DNA of 64,000 nucleotides from Bacteroidota bacterium (GTDB lineage: Bacteria > Bacteroidota > Bacteroidia > Flavobacteriales > Flavobacteriaceae). The notes below the pieces were generated by a model. The model ran no database searches, was not told the DNA's origin, and was given only the letters and a program-made list of their open reading frames with translations. The stretch lies in assembly GCA_029557895.1 (NCBI GenBank), contig JAKQHT010000012.1, positions 1 through 64,000 on the forward strand, given 5' to 3'. The position numbers and the translations under genes are program-made. Shown in pieces: positions 10,547 to 20,668 of this stretch (position 1 is the stretch's first letter; every line of letters begins with the position of its first letter).

Positions 10547-10909
10547 GTTGAGGCGATTGTTGTTCCCGAAGCAAATCTTAAATCAAAAACCTCAATTTGT
10601 GAGCCATGAAATGTTTAGTTAAAAATCATTATGTTGATTATTAAAGTATTAGATATTAGTGTCGTTTAGCCGTTGTGGACTTTTTTTAGCGTTGGACCTA
10701 TTCAAATCCTTACTTTTAAAGACAATGCAATAACGTTGTAATTTAATAATAACCAATATATTTAATAGATAAGTTGACTCAATGGACAATTGACACCTTA
10801 TAACTTTGTTGCGTACTTAAATGTAAGTGCACAAAGTGTTATACCGGATAAATAATCTGCATTTGGGTAAAAGATTTACTTTTGAAGCTACAATAAGAAA
10901 CCAACCTGT

Positions 10910-12208
10910 TTGAAAAACATCGTCAACCATATCAAATCCAATATATTGATAAAGATAGCTTCGCTTAATTCTGTTGCTATCCTGATCCGCATTATTGCTG
11001 GTTTTTTGACTTCTAAAGCTATTGCCATATTTATCGGTACGGAAGGGATGGCGCTAATTGGGAACTTGCGGGATTTTTTGAGTTCTGCGCAATCGTTCGC
11101 AACGCTTGGTTTTTCAAACGGTATCGTCAAATACGTGTCGGAATTTAAGAACAAGACCATTGCTCTTTCCAAAACCATTTCCACGGTTTTTTATTTCGGC
11201 TTTTTTGCAGCATTATTGGTGTCGCTCTATTGCTATCTGGATTCCGAACGTTTGAACGTTCTTCTTTTTACGCCAGAAAGCGATTATGCCTACATCATTA
11301 GGATTTTGGCCGTGGCATTGCCTTTCTACGCCCTGAATGTACTGTTGCTGGCAGTCATCAATGGCCTGTCGCAATTCAAAAAGTTACTTTATATCAATAT
11401 TTTTGCGCAAATAGTGGTGATGTGCATTACGCTCTACCTTATCTGGCAATACCAATTAAAAGGCGCGTTGATTGCCGTTTCCGTCGCCGAATCGCTTATC
11501 TTTTTTGTGACTTTGTTCGCAGCGCACAATCAAATACAGTTTTTTAAACTAATTCAATTTAAAAACGTTAATTTCCAAAGTTTAAAAAACTTGGGCAGTT
11601 ACTCCATCATGGCATTGTTTAGCGCTTTGTTATTGCCATTGGTAACTGTGGCGATCCGAAATTATATTATAGAAACCAACAGTCCCCATGATGCCGGTCT
11701 GTGGGAGGCCATGCGGCGTATTTCGGGCTATTACATGATGTTTATCAGTACATTGCTTACCTTGTACTTGCTGCCGCGTTTTTCTGAAATACACACTAAA
11801 TCAGCGTTCAGGAAAGAGGTGTTCGGTTTTTACAAAACCGTTATGCCCATCTTTGGGTTGGGGCTGGTCGCAATTTATTTTTTAAGGGCGTTTATCATCC
11901 GATTGGTGCTTACCGATGCATTTGCCGGTGCCGAAAGCCTGTTTTTATGGCAATTGTTTGGTGATTTTATCAAGGTGTTCTCGATAGTGATTGCCTATCA
12001 GTTTTTGGCAAAAAACATGTTTTGGCATTATATCGTCACGGAAGCCTTGTCCATATTGGTGCTGTACTTTGCCAGTATTTATTTTGTGGATTTGTACGGC
12101 GCCAAGGGTGCAACAATTGCACATTTTGTGGACTACTTATTTTATCTTGCTTTGATGTTGCTGTTATTCAGAAAATCGTTGTTCGGAAGGTTGAAAACGG
12201 ATGTTTAG
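10910..12208 (+). CDS. O-antigen/polysaccharide translocase (Wzx-like), paralog of preceding gene
   Basis: Collinear with 9239..10546 along its length: ILIRIIAGFLTSKAIAIFIGTEGMALIGNLRDFLSS vs VLVRIVAGILTSKAIAVLIGVEGMALIGNLRNFLSA. Confidence 0.87.
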   Translation: MKNIVNHIKSNILIKIASLNSVAILIRIIAGFLTSKAIAIFIGTEGMALIGNLRDFLSSAQSFATLGFSNGIVKYVSEFKNKTIALSKTISTVFYFGFFAALLVSLYCYLDSERLNVLLFTPESDYAYIIRILAVALPFYALNVLLLAVINGLSQFKKLLYINIFAQIVVMCITLYLIWQYQLKGALIAVSVAESLIFFVTLFAAHNQIQFFKLIQFKNVNFQSLKNLGSYSIMALFSALLLPLVTVAIRNYIIETNSPHDAGLWEAMRRISGYYMMFISTLLTLYLLPRFSEIHTKSAFRKEVFGFYKTVMPIFGLGLVAIYFLRAFIIRLVLTDAFAGAESLFLWQLFGDFIKVFSIVIAYQFLAKNMFWHYIVTEALSILVLYFASIYFVDLYGAKGATIAHFVDYLFYLALMLLLFRKSLFGRLKTDV

Positions 12209-12258
12209 TACACGACAAAAATTTTCAAATTGTTTATTAGTTTGCTCTTATGGGTTTC

Positions 12259-12395
12259 CCACGGATGCACAGATAAATATCCGTGCCAATGATTTCTATT
12301 GAAGCCGGAAATATCACAGATATTGTATGCCTTGCATTCAATGAAATCGGTGGAATTTTGGCTATTTGAACAAAAAAATATCTCTGCATCTGTGG
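12259..12395. repeat. intergenic element with 17-bp imperfect terminal inverted repeats
   Basis: CCACGGATGCACAGATA (12259-12275) vs reverse complement of TATCTCTGCATCTGTGG (12379-12395) = CCACAGATGCAGAGATA, 15/17 identical. Confidence 0.6.
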
Positions 12396-12462
12396 CAGCA
12401 AATAAGTGGCTGTTTTTTAGTGAGCTGCAATTATCGTCGTGTACTATGAAACGGATGAATAG

Positions 12463-13605
12463 TTAGCTGTTTTCGTTCCAAACCTCCAGATACCGCTCCG
12501 CAATCTTTACATAATGGTGCTCCCGCTCAATAAATGCCCGTGCGTTTTTTGAGATTTCGATGATTTTTTCGGGATTGAGTATGAGCCATTCCAACTTTTC
12601 GGCAATTTTTTCGGCATCGGGCAGGGCGTTGATGGCAACAGTGTCTGCTTCCAAATTATAATGGTCCAACCATTCCTGCTCGGCGCCCGTAAACACCACT
12701 TTTCCTTTGGCCATGGCCTCAAGGGCATTGTAGCCTTGGTCGTAGGCATATACTTGGTCCAAAAGGATATGGCAGGCATCATAAATCTTGATGTACTCGT
12801 TGTAGGGCAAGCTTTCGGTGCGGATGATCTCAACTTTGTCACCAAATTTTTTGCTGATGGTTTTTAAAGCTTCGTCAAAAATATCGTTGCCTTTTTTTAG
12901 ATAATTGTGCCGATTGATACCGTGAAAAATAATAATCTTATCCGTCACATTTAGAGGAATGTAATTGATTTTATCAACGTTAATGGGATTGGGAATCATC
13001 CCCAGATAGTTGTCGTGGCCAAGCATGGGGAGGTGGTAATCCATATCGGATGCGATGACGCCTTGGATGGTATTGTGAACATATCGATGTAGTTGCCTGA
13101 ACGGCTCTTGCAAATACTTAAGTACGGGTTCAAACACCTTTTTGGAAACCTTGCCTGTCAAAAATGGTGTGAGTATGGAGTACCGGAATTTTCTATCATG
13201 CGCATATTTTACACTTATATGGTCTGCGCCACAACACAAAAGATAGCAGGTTTTGTTGTTGTCCTTTATAAATGAAAAGATTTCTTTTTCTTCCTTCGGT
13301 TGAATGTTGAAAGGGCTTTCGTTGATGAGCTGCACCACATTGTATCCGATCAATGATTTTTTGTGCTTAAAAACTTGTCGTTTCATGTTAATGGAGCTTA
13401 TGTCAACATGAAATACCTTGAACAATGCAACTCTAATTTTCTTTATAAACCCTTTTTCGAATCGTCTTTGTAGCTTTATATCTACCGGATAGTTCTTAAA
13501 ATAGTCGCCTGTTCCAATAATGACAGCCTTGTGCCCCAAAACTTCCAAGCCTTCTTTGAGTGAATTATGGAGCCGGCTGTATTCGCCTACCAAAAGAATG
13601 TTCAT
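12463..13605 (-). CDS. glycosyltransferase (GT-B fold)
   Basis: ORF track start is 13710, but MNILLVGEYSRLHNSLKEGLEVLGHKA starts at 13605 and avoids overlap with the divergent gene; C-terminal YDQGYNALEAMAKGKVVFTG. Confidence 0.8.
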   Translation of the reverse strand: MNILLVGEYSRLHNSLKEGLEVLGHKAVIIGTGDYFKNYPVDIKLQRRFEKGFIKKIRVALFKVFHVDISSINMKRQVFKHKKSLIGYNVVQLINESPFNIQPKEEKEIFSFIKDNNKTCYLLCCGADHISVKYAHDRKFRYSILTPFLTGKVSKKVFEPVLKYLQEPFRQLHRYVHNTIQGVIASDMDYHLPMLGHDNYLGMIPNPINVDKINYIPLNVTDKIIIFHGINRHNYLKKGNDIFDEALKTISKKFGDKVEIIRTESLPYNEYIKIYDACHILLDQVYAYDQGYNALEAMAKGKVVFTGAEQEWLDHYNLEADTVAINALPDAEKIAEKLEWLILNPEKIIEISKNARAFIEREHHYVKIAERYLEVWNENS

Positions 13606-13687
13606 TAGTTGTATATTTAGCCGTAAATTTAAACAATTAAATAGTTTAAAATAGTTGCACCAATCCATGCCAGAAGCCAAAACCAAA

Positions 13688-14767
13688 ATGAAAGTCTGTA
13701 TCGTATCCATTACCCTATCACAAGGTGGTGCCGAACGCTCTACTGCGCTTTTGACTAAAATGCTTCATGAAGAAGGCTATGAGGTACATCTTGCATTGCT
13801 GACAAACGAAATTGACTATGAGTATCAAGCCAAGCTGTTTAACCTCGGCTTGTATAAATCCAATCAGGACTATCCTTGGAAGCGCTTCAACAGGATACGG
13901 AAATTGCGAAATTATCTCAAGCAACATGATTTTGATTTCATTGTTGACAATCGCAATAGGCAGTCGCCTGTTGTGGAACTGTTGTATTTGAATTATGTGT
14001 ATCGAGGATTTAAATCCGTTTACGTCGTACGAAGCAGAAATTTGGATAAATACCTCACAAAACACAATTGGGTGGCAAAGCATATTGTGAAAAAAACATT
14101 TAGGATTATTGGTGTATCACAAGACATAACCAAAACCATAAACTCCAAATTCAAAACCGAAAAACCCATCACTATTTATAATCCAATTGAAGATTATCAA
14201 AATACCGAAGTGTCAACTAACTTCGGGGAGCGATATATTTTGTTTTTGGGCCGATTTGACGAAGCAGTCAAAAATTTTTCGTTGTTGTTGGAAGCTTACA
14301 GCCATTCAAAATTATCAGAAAATGCTGTAAAACTTTATCTCGTAGGAGATGGAAAGGATAAAGAATTTTTGGCTCAAAAAATCCAATCAAATCATCTTGA
14401 TGATTATGTTAAACTTTTTCCATTTACCCCAAATGTTTATCCAATTATCAAGAATACCTTATTTTTGGTGCTGACCAGTAGGTATGAAGGTTTTCCAAGG
14501 GTGTTGATAGAGGCGCTATCCATTGGTACGCCTGTGGTGTCGGTAGATTGCCAAAGCGGCCCATCAGAAATCATACAGCACGAATTCAATGGATTGTTGG
14601 TGGAAAATCACAATCCTAAAGCGCTTGCTCAAGCTTTTGACAGGCTCTTGTTGGATGATGCGCTCTATAAAACTTGCAAATCGAACAGTCAGGGTAGCAT
14701 ATCGCACCTCAACCAAAAACTAATTGCCTCACAATGGGCAAAAATTTTAAGGCATGAGCAATTATAA
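13688..14767 (+). CDS. glycosyltransferase family 4
   Basis: ORF opens at 13655; MKVCIVSITLSQGGAERSTALL is the more likely start (13688); SRYEGFPRVLIEALSIGTPVVSVDCQSGPSEII. Confidence 0.9.
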   Translation: MKVCIVSITLSQGGAERSTALLTKMLHEEGYEVHLALLTNEIDYEYQAKLFNLGLYKSNQDYPWKRFNRIRKLRNYLKQHDFDFIVDNRNRQSPVVELLYLNYVYRGFKSVYVVRSRNLDKYLTKHNWVAKHIVKKTFRIIGVSQDITKTINSKFKTEKPITIYNPIEDYQNTEVSTNFGERYILFLGRFDEAVKNFSLLLEAYSHSKLSENAVKLYLVGDGKDKEFLAQKIQSNHLDDYVKLFPFTPNVYPIIKNTLFLVLTSRYEGFPRVLIEALSIGTPVVSVDCQSGPSEIIQHEFNGLLVENHNPKALAQAFDRLLLDDALYKTCKSNSQGSISHLNQKLIASQWAKILRHEQL

Positions 14768-15152
14768 ACTTATAAAAATCCCCAAGATTGAAGACCGCCG
14801 CGGCAATCTGTCGGTCATTGAGAAAGACTGTGTGCCGTTTGACATCAAGCGGGTGTATTACCTCTACGACGTGCCCAGCGGTGCCTATCGGGGCGGGCAT
14901 GCCCATAAAGCGCTGCAACAGTTTTTGGTGGCTTTGAGCGGTAGTTTTGAGGTCATCCTAAAAGATGGCAAAAACACGGAAAGGGTCATGCTCAATAGGC
15001 CCGACCAAGGCTTGCTCATTCCCACAGGGATATGGCGCGAGCTTGAAAACTTTTCGTCCGGTGCCGTCTGCCTGGTGCTGGCTTCTGATGTGTATGATGA
15101 AAACGATTATATACGCAATTTCAAGACCTTCAAATCATCGAAACGCACTTAA
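14754..15152 (+). CDS. FdtA/QdtA-type cupin sugar 3,4-ketoisomerase
   Basis: IPKIEDRRGNLSVIEKDCVPFDIKRVYYLYDVPSGAYRGGHAHKALQQFLVALSGSFEV motif; 132 aa. Confidence 0.87.
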   Translation: MSNYKLIKIPKIEDRRGNLSVIEKDCVPFDIKRVYYLYDVPSGAYRGGHAHKALQQFLVALSGSFEVILKDGKNTERVMLNRPDQGLLIPTGIWRELENFSSGAVCLVLASDVYDENDYIRNFKTFKSSKRT

Positions 15153-16088
15153 TGCAATACCATTTTTGAGAAGCCGCTTTTTGATTCTTAAAAAAATCTT
15201 TAAAATCGGGGTCGGCATCTTCAGCAAAAAACGCTGTTTGCTGTTTAAGTTGCCTTTGTCGATTTTATCGATATATTCTTTCGGTTTGAGTTTGTTGCCG
15301 GCAAGTTTGTATTGAATGGCAATTGAAAACCGATTCAAATCGAGATAGGTTTTAAGACTTTTATTTGTTTTTGCTGCTTCATCGTACGCATTGAGATTTA
15401 TGAATGTACGGAGATTTGTATTGGTGTCTGAAATTCTGTTATCGGCTTCCAAATTATAAATTGCACTCGCTCTGTTACAAAATGCTATGGGGAATTTCAG
15501 GGCAATCCGCATCCAAAGATCAATGTCTTCGCCCGCACCGAATGTAATGGTTTCATCGAAAAACCCTATGGTTTCAAAAACAGTTTTCGGTATCATTACT
15601 GCTGATGTCCATGCAATACAATTGATACTGCTCGATTCAAAAAAATCATCTACAATGCCGGACCATTGTTTGTTGCTCGGAATCCCCTTGTACCGTGACG
15701 CAAAAACCTTGTTTCCCAGTACATTCTCATAAGCTGTGGCATACAGGCCGCAATCAGGAAAGGCTTCAAAAAGCTGCTTTAGGTCGCCGAGATGGTTGGG
15801 TTTCCACGCATCATCGGCATCGAGAAATGCCACCAGGCTCGCACTTGATTTTCCGATCCCATAGTTCCGCGCATACGACACGCCATGGTTTTCGATGCTG
15901 AACAGTTTTATGCGTTCATCCATTACAGAAGCGGCTTCTGCCAAGCTGCCATCGGTTGAGCCATCGTTTACCACAATGACCTCAAAATCGGGAAAGTCCT
16001 GCGCCATAACGCTCACCAAGGTGGCCTTGATGTGCTTTTCTTTGTTATAGAGCGGTATGACGATGGAAAAAAAAGGCATCCAAAACAA
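15135..16088 (-). CDS. glycosyltransferase family 2
   Basis: FFSIVIPLYNKEKHIKATLVSVMAQDFPDFEVIVVNDGSTDGSL; FLDADDAW. Confidence 0.93.
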   Translation of the reverse strand: MFWMPFFSIVIPLYNKEKHIKATLVSVMAQDFPDFEVIVVNDGSTDGSLAEAASVMDERIKLFSIENHGVSYARNYGIGKSSASLVAFLDADDAWKPNHLGDLKQLFEAFPDCGLYATAYENVLGNKVFASRYKGIPSNKQWSGIVDDFFESSSINCIAWTSAVMIPKTVFETIGFFDETITFGAGEDIDLWMRIALKFPIAFCNRASAIYNLEADNRISDTNTNLRTFINLNAYDEAAKTNKSLKTYLDLNRFSIAIQYKLAGNKLKPKEYIDKIDKGNLNSKQRFLLKMPTPILKIFLRIKKRLLKNGIALSAFR

Positions 16089-16187
16089 GTTCTAAAATGT
16101 GATCCAAATGTACTATTTTAAATACCAAAGGCTAAAATTTATTTAAAAAGAAGTACTTTTCCGAAGTGAAAAATAATTGCCCGTTAC

Positions 16188-17102
16188 GTGATTTCAGTTT
16201 GTATCCCGGTTTATAACTACAACGCCTCGGCTTTGGTCAATGCACTGATACGGCAGTCGGATCTCGTGGCTGTTCCCGTGGAAATCATTGTTATTGATGA
16301 TGGTTCGTCAAACGATTATAAATCATGGCACAAACCGGTTTCTGAAAAATTTCGGTACTTTGAAATGGAGAAAAATATTGGAAGGGCAAAAATCCGAAAT
16401 CTATTTTTGGAATATGCGCAGTATGAGTATCTGCTTTTTTTGGATTGTGATGCGTTGGTGGTTACGGATGATTTTATAGAAACTTATATCAAGGCTATTG
16501 CTGTGAATGCTTCACATAATGTGTTTTGTGGCGGTAGGATTTTTAGTGATGAAATACCCGCGAAATCACAACTGTTGCGGTGGAAATACGGCAAGTACAG
16601 AGAAAGCCAGCCCGTATCGGTCAGGGAACGAAAACCCAACAACGCGTTTATGACCAACAATTTTTTGATCGGCCGACAGGTCTTTTCAAAACACAAGTTT
16701 GACGAAAGGATCTATAGGTACGGACATGAAGATACCTTGTTTGGGTATGTGCTCAAAAAAAACAACATCGAAGTCAAGCACATCCACAACCCAATATGCA
16801 ACGGCGATCTGGAATCCAATGCCGCCTACCTTCAAAAAACGGAGGAAGCCCTGAAAAATTTATGCTTCATTGTGAACGATCTGAACGAAGACCAAGAATT
16901 TATAGATTCCATCAGGTTGCTTCATATATATTTTAAGCTCAAGGTTTATAAACTTACTGGATTGCTCAAGTTGACCGGTACCATCTTGCGTCCGTTGCTT
17001 AAGGCCATGCTTTTGGCAGGTTGGGTCCATTTAAAGCTGTTTGATCTTTATAAATTGGTTTTTTTTGTAAAATATTATAAAAAAACACCTGTTGTCATAT
17101 AG
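16188..17102 (+). CDS. glycosyltransferase family 2; C-terminus encoded by an IS end
   Basis: GTG start; ISVCIPVYNYNASALVNALIRQ, IIVIDDGSSNDYKSW; last codons cct gtt gtc ata tag lie inside the IS terminal repeat (from 17087). Confidence 0.85.
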   Translation: MISVCIPVYNYNASALVNALIRQSDLVAVPVEIIVIDDGSSNDYKSWHKPVSEKFRYFEMEKNIGRAKIRNLFLEYAQYEYLLFLDCDALVVTDDFIETYIKAIAVNASHNVFCGGRIFSDEIPAKSQLLRWKYGKYRESQPVSVRERKPNNAFMTNNFLIGRQVFSKHKFDERIYRYGHEDTLFGYVLKKNNIEVKHIHNPICNGDLESNAAYLQKTEEALKNLCFIVNDLNEDQEFIDSIRLLHIYFKLKVYKLTGLLKLTGTILRPLLKAMLLAGWVHLKLFDLYKLVFFVKYYKKTPVVI

Positions 17103-17695
17103 CTTAAATTGATTTTAGTTTTGTTTAAATTTCCATTGCACACAAAGAAATTTAGGTATTGAATGGTTGCAAACGCTGTTGTTTTAGACAAAATCCTTGT
17201 TGCTAAACCTTGAAAAGTTTTTGCAAAATTAACATTCATCACAAATTGACCGTCTAATTGAGAAATGACCGCTGTTTCCTATTAAATTGCAATGGGAGAG
17301 GTTGTGTTTTACGTCCTTGGGATAGTTCACATCGTGAACATTGGCTAATGTAAAATCAAAAGCGTGAATAATTCCGTTTTTTACACAAATCAAGTGCATT
17401 TTATATCCAAAATACCTGCCTTTAATACATCTAAAAAACTGTAATTAAGAAGGAATAGACATATATTCCGATGTTAGATTTAAAGCGACAAGCTCTATAT
17501 CCTGAAGCTTTGGCTTTCTGATTTGAGGCTTATGTTTGATATGCGGACATGTTTTGTTCAATTCATTTAAAATTATTTTGTAGCTTTGGATGAAAATGTT
17601 CGTTTTGTTTAAAGAATTGATAGACAAATAAATACATGACTTTTTTAAGTTATTTGAACAATCATTTTTTGCTTTTTTTCAAATGCACAACAGGT
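17087..17695 (-). mobile_element. degenerate IS982-like element (internally deleted)
   Basis: Ends ACCTGTTGTCATATAG... and ...ATGCACAACAGGT (inverted). Minus-strand transposase blocks: KPKLQDIELVALNLTSEYMSIPS; GRYFGYKMHLICVKNGIIHAFDFTLANVHDVNYPKDVKHNLSHCNLI; NFAKTFQGLATRILSKTTAFATIQYLNFFV. Only 609 bp with blocks missing. Confidence 0.85.
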
Positions 17696-17740
17696 TAATA
17701 AATGATTTATCCTTATTCCTCTTTTTTAGTTTTATAAATA

Positions 17741-18699
17741 ATGAAAAATTTACTAATCCATATAGGATTGCATAAAACCGGTACAACTTGGATGCAGAAT
17801 GAGCTATTTGTATCAGATAGTGAATATTTTATTCCTCTTTCGAATGGAGAATCGATTTCGGGGCACAGCAGTTTAGCAACTAAATTTTATTTGGACAATT
17901 CAAACGATATATTAAATTCTTTTGATGATAACTCTAAAGTTATACATGAAGAGTTAGAAAAACTTACAGTTGATTATAGAGAAACAAATAAAATTTTTGT
18001 TATGTCTCACGAAAGATTATCTGGCTATCCAAACAGTGCTGGTTTCGATGCTTCTATTATCTGTCAAAGGATAAAAAAAATCTTTCCCCAAGCAAAAATA
18101 CTTATTATAATCCGAGAGCAGGTTTCATGCATTCTTTCCAATTATTTTCAATAGCTTAATGGAGGAGGCGTCTTAAGTATTGAACAATATCTAAGAAAAG
18201 ATATGATGAAAGGACTCCAGTGTTTTCAGAGAATTATTTTAAGTATCATTATATGATAAATTATTATCAAACAGAGTTTCAAAAACAGAACGTATTAGTA
18301 TTGCCTTATGAATTATTTCAAAGAGACAAAATGGTTTTTTTTGATAAGTTAAGTCAATTTCTAAATATTGAAATCAAAATTGATCCAGAAAAGTTTAGGA
18401 AGCAGTATAATCTAAAATCTAATCACTATATTAATTATCATTTTCGCTTTTTGAATAACTATATTAATTCATCTTCTTCATTAAATGGAGCTAATGGGTT
18501 AAGATTCCACAAATCCAAAAAATTTTCTAAAAAGTTGAAGCGTTTTTTGAGTTATTTTGGTAGTGATATGAAAGATAAAGCGATACAGGCGAAATTGATG
18601 AAGGTTGTACAAGAATGGTCTAAAGAAAAGTTCATTGAATCAAATAAAATCAGTTCTGAATTGATAGGTGAGGACCTAACTAATTACGGATATGAATAA
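17741..18699 (+). pseudogene. sulfotransferase family pseudogene (nonsense + frameshift)
   Basis: ORF 17741..18154 (LLIHIGLHKTGTTWMQNELF...) ends at a TAG; the same frame continues LNGGGVLSIEQYLRKDMMKG, then coding shifts frame into ORF 18220..18699 (FSENYFKYHYMINYYQTEFQKQNVLVLPYELFQRDKMVFFDKLSQFLNI). Confidence 0.83.
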
Positions 18700-18717
18700 T
18701 GTATTAAAATAGACATT

Positions 18718-18843
18718 ACCTGTTGCGCATATAGCATAAGTTGATTTTAGTTTTGTTTAAAGAATTGATAGACAAATAAATACATGGTTTTTTTAAGTTA
18801 TTTGAACAATCGTTTTTTGCTTTTTTCTAATTGCACAACAGGT
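18718..18843. mobile_element. 126-bp internally deleted derivative of the 17087-17695 IS element
   Basis: ACCTGTTGCGCATATAGCATAAGTTGATTTTAGTTTTGTTTAAA (left end) fused to GTTTTGTTTAAAGAATTGATAGACAAATAAATACATG...GCACAACAGGT (right end); both halves match the larger copy. Confidence 0.85.
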
Positions 18844-18945
18844 AAAAAATTATAGCTTCAGGCTGTTGGTTTTTAAAAGCATTAAAGTTTTGCCGATAAA
18901 CGCACTATTAAATTACCTTGGCACACAAATTGAAAAGCCATTTTC

Positions 18946-20544
18946 ATGAAACATTATTTTCTTCAATTCCTCCTTTTTTACTGCATATCGGTGTTCTCAC
19001 AACAGGAATTTCACGTTGCGCCCAACGGTACGCCTACCGGCAATGGTACCCGGCAAGCACCTTGGGATCTGCAAACGGCCTTGAGCCAAAAACCTGAAAC
19101 GGTGAATGGTGGCGATACCATCTGGCTCCGTGGCGGTACCTATAACGGTCGCTTTTTGAGCACCATCAAAAGTACGATTGCCGACAGCTACATAACTGTG
19201 ATGCCATACAAAGGAGAAAAAGTAACCCTCAACGGCAATGCACCATCCGAACATGAAGCGGTGCTCAACGTGCGGGGCGGACAAGTCATTTTCAGGGATT
19301 TTGAAATCACGTGGCTGGGCGAATTTTCAAGGGATGAAAACGATGAAAATTTTAGGGTCAGTGGTGGCATAAGCCATACTTCGGGTCAGGATTGTCGCTT
19401 TTACAACCTTGTTATCCATGACGTTCCCGGACTTGGTATCGGTTCGTGGAAGGCAACCGGTGGTACCATTATCGAGAACTGTTTTATCTATCACAACGGC
19501 TATACTGCCAAAAACGGCGATGGCAGGGGCGAGGGCATGTACGTGCAGAACCGTAGCGACAAAACACGGCTCATTAAAAACAACATCATCTTTGGAAATT
19601 ACTACAAAGCCGTAGAAATCTGGTCAGCAGGAAAGCATGCCAAAGAACAATTTGTCAAAAATATTCGGTTGGAGGGCAATATCATTTTTAACAGCGGCTT
19701 GCCCACACGACGTAGGGTGGACAATGTCATTATCGCTTCTGACGACCGCAATGGGTTGAACATAGCGCACAACATCCAGGTAATAGGTAACATACTGTAC
19801 CACAATACCGATTATCTGAAAACCGAGCTCAATGGCGATGCACCGTCGCTGACACTTGGGTTTTATGTCAAGTCGCCTGTCGAAAACATATTGGTAAAAG
19901 ATAACATCATCTTGGGACGTACCTTTCCGGTGCGTTTTCTGCACGTCAAGACCATGACCTTTACCGATAACATTGTCTATGGCAACAATCTGTTCTTTAA
20001 CCAGTCAGAGATGCAGTTTGCCAAAAACTGGGTGATGGATCGCAACCATTACTATACCAGAAGCAACGATAAAGCGTATAGGGTGCAAAAAGGCAATTAC
20101 TACAGCCTTGACGACTGGCGTGCATCCTATGGCCTTGATGCCAAGAGCCGATGGAGTGCCGCAGAAACCTTTGACCTCAAAGGGGTTTTGTCCATCCAAG
20201 CGCGTGCCCAGGAGCCCAATGCGTTCAATCTGGCCCTTTTTGACAAACAGGGTGACGCAGTAGCTGTCGATTTTTCGGACTATTCGGTATCAATAGGGAG
20301 TCGCTATACCGTTTATGATGTCGAAAACCGGAAGGCTGTTTTGGTTTCGGGTGTTTTGGGCGATGATAAGAAGGTAACCGTGCCGATGGCCTCAACCGCT
20401 TTTGAGCGCCCGTTGCACAACGAAAAATCCCAAAAGACAGGTTCCAACTTTGGTGCTTATGTCATCAAGTTTGAAACTGAAAGCGCAAACCCCGACAAAG
20501 AATTGAGCACTTTTGAAAGGTTCCTGAAATGGTTGGGGCTTTGA
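18946..20544 (+). CDS. secreted right-handed parallel beta-helix repeat protein
   Basis: N-terminal signal-like MKHYFLQFLLFYCISVFSQ; APWDLQTAL, GGDTIWLRGGTYNGRFLST, repeated NIIFGN/NIILGR turns. Confidence 0.78.
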   Translation: MKHYFLQFLLFYCISVFSQQEFHVAPNGTPTGNGTRQAPWDLQTALSQKPETVNGGDTIWLRGGTYNGRFLSTIKSTIADSYITVMPYKGEKVTLNGNAPSEHEAVLNVRGGQVIFRDFEITWLGEFSRDENDENFRVSGGISHTSGQDCRFYNLVIHDVPGLGIGSWKATGGTIIENCFIYHNGYTAKNGDGRGEGMYVQNRSDKTRLIKNNIIFGNYYKAVEIWSAGKHAKEQFVKNIRLEGNIIFNSGLPTRRRVDNVIIASDDRNGLNIAHNIQVIGNILYHNTDYLKTELNGDAPSLTLGFYVKSPVENILVKDNIILGRTFPVRFLHVKTMTFTDNIVYGNNLFFNQSEMQFAKNWVMDRNHYYTRSNDKAYRVQKGNYYSLDDWRASYGLDAKSRWSAAETFDLKGVLSIQARAQEPNAFNLALFDKQGDAVAVDFSDYSVSIGSRYTVYDVENRKAVLVSGVLGDDKKVTVPMASTAFERPLHNEKSQKTGSNFGAYVIKFETESANPDKELSTFERFLKWLGL

Positions 20545-20668
20545 GGTCAGGAGTATTGGGCACGATGCGTAACGCAATGCCGGTAGTTTCCCGAAAATAG
20601 GGTTAATGTCTCAACAGAAACCTTTTTGGGATACGTATTTTTGTGATGTTAATTAAAGCTTGTGTACA

